A stretch of 64,000 bases of DNA, taken from positions 620,001 through 684,000 of the forward strand of contig OY970260.1 of the NCBI GenBank assembly GCA_963715625.1, in the 5' to 3' direction. Below the pieces are notes generated by a model, which was not told the origin of the DNA, did no database searches, and saw only the letters and a list, made by a program, of their open reading frames with translations. Source of the stretch: VRUE01 sp963715625 (lineage in GTDB: Bacteria > Actinomycetota > Thermoleophilia > Solirubrobacterales > 70-9). Both the position numbers and the translations under genes were made by a program. Of this stretch, positions 52,757 to 60,845 are shown in pieces. Within the stretch, counting starts at the first letter, position 1; each line of letters starts with the position of its first letter.

Positions 52757-53140
52757 ATGCTCGGCGAGCAAGCACCGCGTCTTACGGAACAGCGAGGAAC
52801 GCGCCTGCTCGGAAGTCTCTGGAACCCCGATCTCCAAGCGCGTCTCCAGCGTATCCATGAACGGCTCGCGCGCCAAGCCGTAGCGGGCACGCAAGCGGCC
52901 AAGCCCCCGACGCCTCAGCCCAAACGGCGTCGGATGGGCGCCATCGGGGAGGTGATTGCGGCCGTCCTCGCCGAGCACCCAAGCGGACTGCACGTCCACG
53001 AGATCGCAGCAGCGGTGGCCGCTCGGCTTGACGACTCCATTTCCGGGTCCACGGTCAAGACGTGCCTCTGGCGGGAAGCACGGCGACCGTCCGGCCGCTT
53101 CGAGCGGATCGGACGGGGCCGCTACCGCCTGCGGAGTTGA
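52757..53140 (+). CDS. Small protein with C-terminal winged HTH (HARE-HTH-like)
   Basis: A 127-residue frame. The first 45 residues are amphipathic helices, then a basic linker (PKRRRMG), then a winged HTH (MGAIGEVIAAVLAEHPSGLHVHEIAAAVAARLDDSISGSTVKTCLWREA and FERIGRGRYRLRS). The layout resembles the HARE-HTH domain that links nucleic-acid enzymes to DNA. There is no clear ribosome-binding site; translation could start at the inner ATG 52934. It may be a remnant of a larger gene of the island. Confidence 0.5.
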   Translation: MLGEQAPRLTEQRGTRLLGSLWNPDLQARLQRIHERLARQAVAGTQAAKPPTPQPKRRRMGAIGEVIAAVLAEHPSGLHVHEIAAAVAARLDDSISGSTVKTCLWREARRPSGRFERIGRGRYRLRS

Positions 53141-53272
53141 GTCCGGCTGAATCCTGCTGGCGACGCCAGAGCGGCGGAGCGGGCGGAGCAAGTTGCGGTT
53201 TGCCCGGTGAGCGCGGGGAGTAGGGCACGTCCGGCACTCAGTCGTCCGTAGCGCCACCTATCGTCGTTTGCA

Positions 53273-53911
53273 ATGGATACCGGTGACTGGATCACGGTCT
53301 CGCTGACCGCCGCTCTCGTCGGCGCGACCGCTTACTACGCGTGGCAGAATCGCCATATGGTTCGGGAGATGGCGGCAACGCGCGCCGTCTCCGTCATGCC
53401 GAAACTAGCGCTTGAGTGGCACGGCGTCAGTCCGACGATCTCGTTCGTCAAGCTGGTCAATGTCGGACCCGGCCCTGCTCTCAATGCGGATATTGAGGTC
53501 GTGTTCGTACCTAAGGACGCCGACGGCTCACCACCAGCCGACCACCGACGGTGGAAAACCAGTGTCGTGGCATCTGGCGAGCAGCAAACGTTCCTGCCGA
53601 AAGGTACCAACGGCGGAATTGCCGATATGGAGCAGCTCGGCAACCTTTACGACCGTGTGGAGCTTCGGGGCGCCTATAAGGACGTGCTCGGCAATCGCCA
53701 CTCGGCGGAGGGAGTGCTCGATGACATAGCAGGCTTGCGTCTACTCCAACGAGAGGCGCACGCACGGTGGCAACAACCAGAACCGGAGCAGCGCATGGCG
53801 GAGGCCTTCGCCAAGAAATTCGAGCGCCCGGTTAAGGATGTTACGCGAGCACTTTCAGAGATTGCAGCGCTGCTTCGTCGAAGCAATAGCTCACCCGACG
53901 AGCCCGAGTAG
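53273..53911 (+). CDS. Membrane-anchored protein of unknown function
   Basis: A 212-residue protein with one N-terminal membrane helix (WITVSLTAALVGATAYYAWQN). A beta-rich domain follows (PKLALEWHGVSPTISFVKLVNVGPGPALNADIEVVFVP), a pattern seen in many small bacterial membrane proteins without function, and a charged C-terminal helix. G+C is lower than the core. It runs over the opposite-strand nucleotidyltransferase frame at 53674-53911. Confidence 0.72.
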   Translation: MDTGDWITVSLTAALVGATAYYAWQNRHMVREMAATRAVSVMPKLALEWHGVSPTISFVKLVNVGPGPALNADIEVVFVPKDADGSPPADHRRWKTSVVASGEQQTFLPKGTNGGIADMEQLGNLYDRVELRGAYKDVLGNRHSAEGVLDDIAGLRLLQREAHARWQQPEPEQRMAEAFAKKFERPVKDVTRALSEIAALLRRSNSSPDEPE

Positions 53912-54432
53912 GCAAGGCCGGTCTTGCCGGTCTTCGCCATGTCGTGTACCTGCGCCGTCCCGAGCCCGCCCCGACGAGCGACCTCCCCCTTGGAGCGGTC
54001 GAAGAGCGCCTTGCAGATCAAGAGGTCCTCGATGGAGAGCACCGGGATCGTGGCCTCGCCGAACGGCTGGCGCTCGACCCGCTCGGCCATCGCGGTGTGG
54101 AACTCGGTGTTCGCCAGGAACAGGTCCACGTACGTGTTGCCCCACCGCGAGCGCGTCTGGCCCTCGCGGCGCAGCTCGCGCTTGACCCGCTCCTGGTCGG
54201 CGAGGTCGTACACGTCACCGAGGGTCGCCAGCACCGTCTCTTCGTCCTCGGGCGAGACGAAGATGTTGAGGTCGATGTCGAGCGTCGAGCGCGGCTCGCG
54301 GTGGTAGTTGAGGGCGATCGCCCCGCCGAAGGCGTAGGGGACGCCGCGCTCCGCCAACGCGGCGTTGAGCCTGACGACCTTCTGATCCCAGGTCGGCTCC
54401 CGCTCGGCTCCGAGCGGTTCTTCCTCCGTCAT
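53674..54432 (-). CDS. Nucleotidyltransferase-fold protein, C-terminus rearranged
   Basis: Residues 1-150 match the protein at 17521-18114: YAFGGAIALNYHREPRSTLDIDLNIFV holds the GG and D-x-D, and LSIEDLLICKALFDRSKG corresponds to the CKAMFDRRKD segment. After FDRSKG (about 53990) the similarity stops and the frame runs antisense through the gene at 53273-53911, giving about 80 meaningless residues. The gene is probably truncated by a rearrangement. It shares one base with the antitoxin-like gene's stop. Confidence 0.65.
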   Translation of the reverse strand: MTEEEPLGAEREPTWDQKVVRLNAALAERGVPYAFGGAIALNYHREPRSTLDIDLNIFVSPEDEETVLATLGDVYDLADQERVKRELRREGQTRSRWGNTYVDLFLANTEFHTAMAERVERQPFGEATIPVLSIEDLLICKALFDRSKGEVARRGGLGTAQVHDMAKTGKTGLAYSGSSGELLLRRSSAAISESARVTSLTGRSNFLAKASAMRCSGSGCCHRACASRWSRRKPAMSSSTPSAEWRLPSTSL

Positions 54433-54665
54433 TAGGCCGCCTGTTGCGTTGGCGAACCTGGCTCGGGGATGCCGGGAAAGCGCTCGGCCGGGTCCTTGCC
54501 GATCCCGGTCTGGGCGGCCATCCGCTCGGCGTAGCGGGACAGCTCGATCATGGCCTGCGCGTGATCCTCCGCCGATGCCTCGCGCCAGCGCTCGATCACC
54601 TCGGCGTCCCGGTCGGCGACCGGGCCGAGGAACGTAGTCAGTTCGGCTGCATCAGGCTTTGGCAT
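54432..54665 (-). CDS. Small antitoxin-like partner of the truncated nucleotidyltransferase
   Basis: A 77-residue helical protein beginning MPKPDAAELTTFLGPVADRD. Its stop TAA overlaps the next ATG by one base. I chose ATG 54665 over the frame start at 54707. It is shorter than, and not visibly similar to, the antitoxin-like protein at 17021. Small charged proteins in this place act as antitoxins or metal/helper subunits. Confidence 0.6.
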   Translation of the reverse strand: MPKPDAAELTTFLGPVADRDAEVIERWREASAEDHAQAMIELSRYAERMAAQTGIGKDPAERFPGIPEPGSPTQQAA

Positions 54666-54722
54666 GGCGATACCTGCCCAGATTGTACCCCCGGACCTGC
54701 GCGGCAAGCCACCCCCCAGGAC

Positions 54723-55406
54723 TCACCGCTTCCGAGATCGCACGTTCCGTCGCGTGCCCTGCCCCGGCTTGAACCGGACCATGCGATTCCGCACGCCCGG
54801 GCCGCTCAGCCGCGCCCGCAGGCCTCGGCGACCACTGCGCCGGAGTAGCTGCCGCCCCTTGCCGTTGAGCCGGACACGCAGCAGCTTCGCCTTGCCCGCC
54901 GGAACCCGGAAGCGTGATTGACCGAGCATGACGTTCTTGGCGGCGCTGCGCCGGGCACCCCACCTCACCCGAACCCGCGCCAGCAGCTTGGCGACGCCCC
55001 GGCAAGCCGTCTGCCCGCTGCATCGCAGCTTCACGAACGCCACCGCGCCCTCGACCGGCGCGACAGCGGCGGCAGCAGCGAGGGACACCCGCGGGGTTTC
55101 GATGGGCGACTGCGGACCGCTGAACGGCGGCGGCGCGGGCGGCGGGGTCGCCGGTGGTTCCTCGGTGGGCGGCTCGCCCGGCGGTTCTTCTTCGGTGGGC
55201 GGTTCTTCAACCGGGGGTTCTTCTTCACCGGTCAATGGCGCGAACGTGGCCGTGACCTGCTTCGCCGCGTCCATCGTCACCTGGCAGCTTTCCGCTTCCC
55301 CGGTGCAGTCGCCCGACCAGCCGGTGAAGATCGCTTCCGCTTCGAGCAGTTCATCGTGAGCGGGTATCGCCGTGAGCGTCACGACCTTCTCCAAGAGTAC
55401 CGGCAT
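54723..55406 (-). pseudogene. 5'-truncated surface protein with InlB-type repeat
   Basis: A frame of 227 residues that starts in the middle of a divergent InlB B-repeat (VVTLTAIPAHDE then FTGWSGDCTGEAESCQVTMDAAKQVTATFAP). A linker of repeated EEPPTEEPP type leads to a basic C-terminal domain (KLLRVRLNGKGRQLLRRSGRRGLRARL) typical of actinobacterial surface proteins. No signal peptide and no earlier repeats are present, so the N-terminal part is lost. It is best read as a fragment brought in or broken by island rearrangement. Confidence 0.6.
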
Positions 55407-55513
55407 GAAACGGCTCCCCCGGATGCTTTCCGCTGCTGCGCGTGTATCGGTGCATCTCATTGTGCCCATGAGCCCAATTCCCCCGCGCCCGGCATCGTAA
55501 GACAATCGTCTGG

Positions 55514-55837
55514 ATGACAACGTCTATGAAGTGTCCGCTTTGCGGGTCCGTTTCCGAAGCGGTTCGGGTGGATGAGGCTCCCAACTTTCCCCGCGTTGTC
55601 TTTCCAGAGGAACCCGGAGCTGTTGTAGCAAACGCCCGCGAGTTTCGAGTCGGTGCGTATGTCCTGATCCACCACGGATGTCTTTCCCCCCAGGCCGACA
55701 CCGATACAAAGTGGTGGGACACAGACACTTCTTGGTGGGCCTGTCAAGACCCAGGGCGCGCTATTGACGCCAATGCTCGTTTTGATCTCAATTGTCCAGT
55801 CTGCGCTGAGCGCTGGATGACGGAGAACCGCAACTAA
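55514..55837 (+). CDS. Small two-CxxC zinc-ribbon-like protein
   Basis: A 107-residue protein with MKCPLCGS near the N-terminus and LNCPVCAERW near the C-terminus, a possible zinc pair. WWDTDTSWWACQDPG is an unusual aromatic stretch in the middle. No family is recognised. G+C is clearly lower than average. It converges on the purD-like gene, stops overlapping by 4 bp. Confidence 0.55.
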   Translation: MTTSMKCPLCGSVSEAVRVDEAPNFPRVVFPEEPGAVVANAREFRVGAYVLIHHGCLSPQADTDTKWWDTDTSWWACQDPGRAIDANARFDLNCPVCAERWMTENRN

Positions 55838-57192
55838 GCCGACTGTCTTGCCCCAGCGCCCCGGAGCTTTTTCATATGCTCGATGCGCTTGCGAATCAGC
55901 GCTTCAGTACCGATGTCCTTTCGATGCCTCACCGGCCACGTCGCCTCAAGGGCTCGGGTTGCCCCCTCCGCCGAAGCCTCTGCCTCGTCAAGAGAGTTTC
56001 CAATGCCAACGAATGCCCCAGCACGTGAGGAGGTCATGTAGACCTCATTCCTGTCTTGCTCGCAAGCTGCCCAATACCAACGCGCGTCCTTGGCGTCTAG
56101 AAGCTCCGACCCTGGGTCGAGCTTTGCTTTAGGCGACTTGTTGGGGTAGTCCTTTGGGACCACGTACTTGCAGACAGTTGCTTTGTGCTCGAATGACCAA
56201 GGCACATCTCGAAGGCGTCCTTCAGCCACGGACACGCAGATCTCAACAAAATCGGCATCGAAAATAGGGAGAACATTCATTGCCTCGGGATCGCCAAAGC
56301 GGGCGTTGTACTCGATGAGGCTAACTCCCGACGCAGTTGCGATGAACCCCCCATAGAGCACGCCCTTATATGGCTCACCAGTCTCGCGAGCAAGAGCATC
56401 GATGACCTTCTCACTGATCGTGTGAGCTTGCAGGACATCTACGTCCGCAAGGAAAGGGAGGGAGAAGTCCGCGCATGAATAGGAACCCATTCCTCCGGTG
56501 TTCGGACCTTCGTCTCCTTCGAACGCTCGCTTGTGATCTTGCACCAGCGGACAATGGATTACCGACTCGCCGTCAGTGATCGTCTGCAGGCTGAACTCCT
56601 CGCCTTCAAGACGCTCCTCGATCTGCACCCTGGGATGGGCTTCGAGCACGCTGGATGCATAGTCGAGCGCTTCGTCAATCGTGTGCAGGTGCTCGCCAAA
56701 AACTCGGACGCCCTTCCCTGCCGTTAGCCCGTCTGGCTTAACAACAAAGGAGCCCAGCTCTTCCATGTAGTCGCGCAAGCCGTCAGATGCCGCGAAAGTC
56801 CGATAGTCGGGGTTTCCTGGAATGTCGTATTTGTCGAGAAGGCTCCTAGCCCACGACTTGCTCGACTCGATTGCCGCGAGTCTCTTAGGAGGACCGAAGG
56901 TTGGTATCCCCATCTCCCGGAGGCAATCTACGTAGCCTGCCTCCAGCGGCTCCTCGGGTCCAACGATCACAAGGTCGGGAGCGATCTCACGAGTTTCCGC
57001 CGCTAGCCATGCGATATCGGTCAAGGAACCCGTGCGAACCTCGCTGCACTTGGCGAGAAGGCCCGGTATCGCAAGTTCCGACAACGCGAAAAGCTCAATG
57101 GCCGAATGGCTCTCGGTGCAGGCCGCAGCGATGGCGTCGGTGCGAGCGTCCTTGCCTGTAAGAAGGACCCGGATGCGCTTAGAGGAGTTCAT
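55834..57192 (-). CDS. purD: Phosphoribosylamine-glycine ligase-like ATP-grasp enzyme
   Basis: A 452-residue ATP-grasp ligase matching PurD: VIVGPEEPLEAGYVD at the N-domain, FVVKPDGLTAGKGVRVF (ATP loop), PNTGGMGSYSCADF and LIEYNARFGDPEAMNVLP. PurD makes glycinamide ribonucleotide in purine synthesis. Here it is away from other pur genes, of lower G+C, and behind an XRE-type gene in an island. It could be an extra acquired copy, or an enzyme joining glycine-like groups to a ribose-phosphate amine in another pathway. Catalytic loops look intact. Confidence 0.85.
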   Translation of the reverse strand: MNSSKRIRVLLTGKDARTDAIAAACTESHSAIELFALSELAIPGLLAKCSEVRTGSLTDIAWLAAETREIAPDLVIVGPEEPLEAGYVDCLREMGIPTFGPPKRLAAIESSKSWARSLLDKYDIPGNPDYRTFAASDGLRDYMEELGSFVVKPDGLTAGKGVRVFGEHLHTIDEALDYASSVLEAHPRVQIEERLEGEEFSLQTITDGESVIHCPLVQDHKRAFEGDEGPNTGGMGSYSCADFSLPFLADVDVLQAHTISEKVIDALARETGEPYKGVLYGGFIATASGVSLIEYNARFGDPEAMNVLPIFDADFVEICVSVAEGRLRDVPWSFEHKATVCKYVVPKDYPNKSPKAKLDPGSELLDAKDARWYWAACEQDRNEVYMTSSRAGAFVGIGNSLDEAEASAEGATRALEATWPVRHRKDIGTEALIRKRIEHMKKLRGAGARQSA

Positions 57193-57203
57193 GATGCACG
57201 AAA

Positions 57204-57500
57204 TTAGACGCCCCGCCAGACGGCGTTCGTGATCCAGCGGAAAAACGCTAGCTGCGGAGGATAGGGAATCGCCAGGCGAACCAGCTCTCCGTCGCGAGCT
57301 CCTAGCCGCCCGTTTTTTCGCAGAGCATCCGCAGAATTCGATTCGCTCCCTTGATTCGGCCGAGGCGTTTCGCCGCGCTCCAACTGGCTTACCTCGGTGC
57401 GGTGCAGGGAGGCGAGGTGACTCAGCTCCTCCTGAGAGAGGTCGGCTCGCTTGCGGTGGCAGGCCAGGTTGTCGCCGAACAGGGCGGCGATGTCGATCAC
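57204..57500 (-). CDS. XRE-family HTH protein with an atypical second half
   Basis: A 98-residue protein. MIDIAALFGDNLACHRKRADLSQEELSHLASLHRTEVSQLERG is a standard XRE helix-turn-helix. After GETPRP the usual RIDTLLKLA helix is absent and the frame carries unrelated sequence, which may reflect an indel. It lies 11 nt before the purD-like gene and overlaps the small upstream gene by 4 nt, so it probably regulates this three-gene unit. Confidence 0.65.
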   Translation of the reverse strand: MIDIAALFGDNLACHRKRADLSQEELSHLASLHRTEVSQLERGETPRPNQGSESNSADALRKNGRLGARDGELVRLAIPYPPQLAFFRWITNAVWRGV

Positions 57501-57688
57501 CTGCCCTCCCCTCCTCCGATCTGCCCGAGCAGTCCGTGCAGGGCCTCGTGCTCGGCGACGACTCGCTCGTACTCGTTGCTCCCGTCGATGATCTGCGCGA
57601 GCGTCGTCACGACTTCGCGCACCTCGTCGTCGGGGACGATCACCAGCTCGTCAAGAGCCGCGAGGAGGCGCGCGGAACGGCGAATCAA
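57497..57688 (-). CDS. Small helical protein at the head of the purD-like operon
   Basis: A 63-residue helical frame starting at TTG 57688 (MIRRSARLLAALDELVIVPD) and ending at the ATGA overlap with the XRE gene. Function unknown. The overlap supports translation, the TTG start and short length lower certainty. Confidence 0.5.
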   Translation of the reverse strand: MIRRSARLLAALDELVIVPDDEVREVVTTLAQIIDGSNEYERVVAEHEALHGLLGQIGGGEGR

Positions 57689-57752
57689 GTGAAAGCGGGC
57701 TGATCGGCTCTGGGCCGGGAAAAGCGCGGCCTCACTCGGAATGCAGAGGAAC

Positions 57753-57826
57753 GCGCCAGACAGGATTCGAACCTGTGACCTTCGGTTTCGTAGACCGACG
57801 CTCTATCCGACTGAGCTACTGGCGCG
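57753..57826 (-). tRNA. tRNA-Arg(ACG)
   Basis: A full cloverleaf on the minus strand: acceptor GCGCCAG (57826-57820) pairs with CTGGCGC (57760-57754). The anticodon loop reads CTACGAA (anticodon ACG), the T loop GGTTCGAATCC. No CCA is encoded. Its 3' end faces the island, as expected for an integration site. Confidence 0.95.
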
Positions 57827-57877
57827 GGAGACGGGTCGAAGGACCCGAAGGGCGATTCTAGGGACTTGGGGGCGTGG

Positions 57878-58351
57878 TTAGGTGGCTTCGGGGTCGGCGG
57901 GCTGGTTCAGCCGGACGTGCCACTGGACCGAGGCGGTGGCTACGGAGTCGCCTGAGGCGTCGGTCAGCTCGACCTCGCAGGGGAAGACGACCTTGCCCTC
58001 GGCGTCGAGCGTGGCGAGGGCCTCGGCGGGGTCGACGCCGAGCTTGGCGCGGGCCTCGATCGGGCCCTTGGCGACCTTGACGTAGGAGATCTCGGCGCTG
58101 CGGGCGAGGGGCGTCACTTCTCCCATGCGGGTGGCGAAGGCACCGACGAAGGCGGCGCCTGAGGCCGTCTCGGCGACCGTGAAGAGAGCGCCCGCGTGCT
58201 GGGAGCCGACGTGATTGGTCAGCTCGTCTCGCTCGGGCAGCACCACGACCGCTTCGCCCTCCGCAACCTCGGCGATCTCCAGGCCGAGGTGCCCCGCGAA
58301 GGGCACCGCCTGGGTCATTCCCTGGGCAATCGCCTCGAAGAACTCGCTCAT
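57878..58351 (-). CDS. Hotdog-fold thioesterase-like protein (DUF4442)
   Basis: A 157-residue single hotdog-fold protein: LTNHVGSQHAGALFTVAETASGAAFVGAF is the active-helix region of the PaaI/DUF4442 group. It probably hydrolyses an acyl-CoA. TAGGGT (minus strand 58364-58359) ends 7 nt before ATG 58351, giving a leaderless message. The next gene upstream is enoyl-CoA hydratase, with a palindrome between. Confidence 0.85.
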   Translation of the reverse strand: MSEFFEAIAQGMTQAVPFAGHLGLEIAEVAEGEAVVVLPERDELTNHVGSQHAGALFTVAETASGAAFVGAFATRMGEVTPLARSAEISYVKVAKGPIEARAKLGVDPAEALATLDAEGKVVFPCEVELTDASGDSVATASVQWHVRLNQPADPEAT

Positions 58352-58369
58352 CGCCGCAACCCTATTTCG

Positions 58370-58416
58370 TTCCGGTGCGCTTTATGTCGGCATAGATGGC
58401 ATAAGGCGCACCGGAA
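58370..58416. repeat. Imperfect palindrome, third member of the TTCCGGTGCGC subfamily
   Basis: Arms 58370-58389 and 58397-58416 pair with a few mismatches. A further part arm (GCACCGGAAGGG) follows near 58430-58440. The outer 11 bp equal those of 7748-7792 and 35307-35353. Confidence 0.8.
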
Positions 58417-58445
58417 GGGTCGGGGGCCCGCACCGGAAGGGCTCC

Positions 58446-59222
58446 TCAGCGGCCCTCGAAGGTCGCGTGGCCCGGGGCGCCGTGCTCGAGGAAGGTCTTG
58501 ACCGCGCGCTTCAGATCCTCGGTCGCGAAGAGGTCGACGGCGTCCTTGCGAATCGCCTCGTCGGCGGCGACGACGCCGCCCTCGCGGAAGCGGTGCAGGA
58601 CGTGCTTCGTCATCGCGTGCGCCTTTGTCGGTCCGGCCGCCAGCTCGGCGGCGAAGGCGCGGGCCCGCTGGTCGAAGCCCTCGTCCTCGAAGACCCGGTT
58701 GACGACGCCCCAGCCCGCCAGCTGCTCGGCGCCGAAGAGCTCGCCGGTCATCACGAACTCGGCGGCACGGCCGCTGCCGGCGCGCTCGGCGAGGCGCTGC
58801 GTCCCACCCATCGAGGGCGTCAGCCCGACCACTTTCTCGACCAGGCCGAACTTGGCCGAGCGCGCGGCGAGGATCAGGTCGCAGCCGAGCGCCAGCTCGA
58901 AGGTCCAGGTCAGGGTGAGCGCGTGGGAGGCGAAGACGACCGGCAGCGGCAGCCGTTCGAGCCGTTCGACCAGGCCGATCGACTCGTCCCAGAGCTCTCC
59001 CGCCCGCTCGGACGTCAGCCCGTCGAACTCGGCGACGTTGACCCCGCCGGAGACGACGCGCCCCTCGGCCCGGAACAGCAGCGCCCGCGGCAGGTCGGCC
59101 TCGACCGCCGCGATCGTCGCGTCCAGAGCCTCGAACATCGCCCGGTTGAAGAGGTTGAGCGGCGGGCTGTCGATGGTCGCGACCGCCAGGCCGCCGTCGC
59201 GCTCGAGTCGGATCGCCGTCAC
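58446..59222 (-). CDS. Enoyl-CoA hydratase/isomerase family protein
   Basis: A 258-residue crotonase-fold protein. The oxyanion segments are FRAEGRVVSGGVNVAEFDG and TFELALGCDLILAARSAKFGLVEKVVGLTPSMGGTQRL. The first catalytic Glu position in the usual G-x-x-E region is not clearly kept, so it may be an isomerase or other crotonase. GTG 59222 is 7 nt after TAGGGT (minus, 59235-59230), leaderless. The longer frame before is noise. Confidence 0.88.
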   Translation of the reverse strand: MTAIRLERDGGLAVATIDSPPLNLFNRAMFEALDATIAAVEADLPRALLFRAEGRVVSGGVNVAEFDGLTSERAGELWDESIGLVERLERLPLPVVFASHALTLTWTFELALGCDLILAARSAKFGLVEKVVGLTPSMGGTQRLAERAGSGRAAEFVMTGELFGAEQLAGWGVVNRVFEDEGFDQRARAFAAELAAGPTKAHAMTKHVLHRFREGGVVAADEAIRKDAVDLFATEDLKRAVKTFLEHGAPGHATFEGR

Positions 59223-59321
59223 GGCGCGAACCCTACTGCGCCAGGAGGGACCAGCGAAACCCGCGTGGGCGGCTGGCGAGCGCCGGACCAAGCGGGACAA
59301 GGAAGAGGGAGCCGGAAGGCA

Positions 59322-59337
59322 GTCGCCTTTCGGCGAC
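59322..59337 (-). terminator. Hairpin after pyk
   Basis: GTCGCC and GGCGAC pair around a GAAA tetraloop on the minus strand, about 35 nt after the pyk stop at 59372. It is a compact terminator candidate; no T-run follows. Confidence 0.5.
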
Positions 59338-59371
59338 CGATGACGCAGTAGCGCGCCGGCGCCGGGGCGCC

Positions 59372-60787
59372 TCAGGGCACGCGGTGGACCTCGAAGAGGT
59401 TCGTCCCCAGCTCCTGCTCGGGCAGCCCGGCGGTGATCGCGATCAGCTCGCCGGAGGAAGCGATTCCCCGCTCCTCCGCAAGCCGGGCGCAGTCGTGAAG
59501 CAGGGCGCGGATGTCGGCCTCCTGCTCCTGGAGCACCGCGGTCACGCCGAAGAGCAGGTTGAGCCGGCGCACGGTCTCGATCCGCGGCGAGACGGCCAGC
59601 ACCGGGACCTTGGGGCGGTGGGCAGAGACGAGGCGGGCGGTGCGGCCACTGGTCGTCGGCACCACCAGCGCCGCCAGCCCCAGCCGGTAGACCGCCCCCA
59701 CCGCCCCCCAGGCGACCGAGTCGGCGACCTCCTGGGTGGCCTGCTCGGTGCGGCTGAAGAGCCACTCGCCATAGGGCAGGTCGGGCTCGGTGGCGTGCGC
59801 GATCCGGTCCATCACCCGCACCGCCTCGATCGGGTGGTGGCCAACCGCGGTCTCCTCGGAGAGCATCACCGCGTCGGTGCCGTCGTAGATCGCGTTGGCG
59901 ACGTCGGTCACCTCGGCCCGGGTCGGCCGCCGCGCGGTGACCATCGAGGCCAGCATCTGGGTCGCCGTGATCGCCGGCTTGGAGCGCTTGCCGGCGGCGC
60001 GGATCAGCCGCTTCTGCACGACCGGCACCTGCGCCAGCGGCAGCTCGATCCCGAGGTCGCCGCGCGCGACCATGATCCCGCCGGTCGCCGCGGCGACGAT
60101 CTCCTCGGCGTTCTCGGCCGCCTGCTGCTTCTCGATCTTCGCGATCAGCGGGATGTCGGCGCCGAGCGCCCGCAGCCGCTCGCCCACCGGCTCGAGGTCG
60201 GCGGCGCTGGAGACGAAGGAGACGGCGAGCAGGTCGACGCCCTGCTCGACCGCGAACTCGACCCAGCCGAGGTCGCCGGCCGTCGCCGCCGGCGTGCTGA
60301 CGCCGGGCACGTTCATCCCCTTGTGCGAGGAGAGCGTGCCGCCGACCTCGACCTCGCAATCGACGCCTCCGTCTTCGGCCCCGCACACCCGCAGCCGGAT
60401 CGAGCCGTCGGCGAGGTAGACCGGCTCGTTCTCGCCCAGCGAGGCGACCCCGGGCCAGGTGACCGGGATCGTCTCCCGGTCCCCCTCGACGTCGCGCGGG
60501 GTCAGCTTCACGTGCATGCCGGTCTCCAGCTCGGCGACGTCGCCCCGCAGCTCGCCGATCCGCAGCTTCGGCCCCGGCAGGTCGCCGAGCGCCGCCACCT
60601 CGCGCCCAGCCCGCTCGGCCGCCGCGCGGATCGCCTCGATCGTGCGCGCGTGTCGGTCGCGGTCGGCGTGGGAGAAGTTGAGCCGCAGCACGTCGGCACC
60701 GGCCTCGATCATCCGGGCGAGAACGCCCGGGTCCCAGCTCGCCGGCCCCACCGTCGCGATGATCTTGGTCCGCCTGCGACGCTCCAT
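59372..60787 (-). CDS. pyk: Pyruvate kinase
   Basis: A 471-residue glycolytic enzyme transferring phosphate from phosphoenolpyruvate to ADP. Signatures are TKIIATVGPAS, LRLNFSHADRDRH, IPLIAKIEKQQAAENAEEI (catalytic Lys), MVARGDLGIELPLAQVP and AITATQMLASMVTARRPTRAEVTDVANAIYDGTDAVMLSEETAVG. The C-terminal allosteric domain is present. ATG 60787 follows TACAGT (minus, 60801-60796) by 8 nt, leaderless. It is divergent from a P450 gene. Confidence 0.97.
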   Translation of the reverse strand: MERRRRTKIIATVGPASWDPGVLARMIEAGADVLRLNFSHADRDRHARTIEAIRAAAERAGREVAALGDLPGPKLRIGELRGDVAELETGMHVKLTPRDVEGDRETIPVTWPGVASLGENEPVYLADGSIRLRVCGAEDGGVDCEVEVGGTLSSHKGMNVPGVSTPAATAGDLGWVEFAVEQGVDLLAVSFVSSAADLEPVGERLRALGADIPLIAKIEKQQAAENAEEIVAAATGGIMVARGDLGIELPLAQVPVVQKRLIRAAGKRSKPAITATQMLASMVTARRPTRAEVTDVANAIYDGTDAVMLSEETAVGHHPIEAVRVMDRIAHATEPDLPYGEWLFSRTEQATQEVADSVAWGAVGAVYRLGLAALVVPTTSGRTARLVSAHRPKVPVLAVSPRIETVRRLNLLFGVTAVLQEQEADIRALLHDCARLAEERGIASSGELIAITAGLPEQELGTNLFEVHRVP

Positions 60788-60845
60788 GCGTAGTGACTGT
60801 AGAGCGTGGTCAAACCATGACATCGATCTGTGTGACAATGGACGC

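Noticed and set aside
52532..53257. 241-codon minus-strand frame in the island
   Set aside because: No motif, and it is antisense to the HTH-like gene; composition is that of a shadow frame.
53674..53911. The C-terminal 80 residues of the nucleotidyltransferase frame as a real domain
   Set aside because: They are Ser/Arg-rich antisense to the membrane protein gene and have no match to the paralogue at 17521.
51212..57752. Integrase or transposase gene for the island
   Set aside because: No tyrosine or serine recombinase motif was found in any frame, so I describe the island as a relic.
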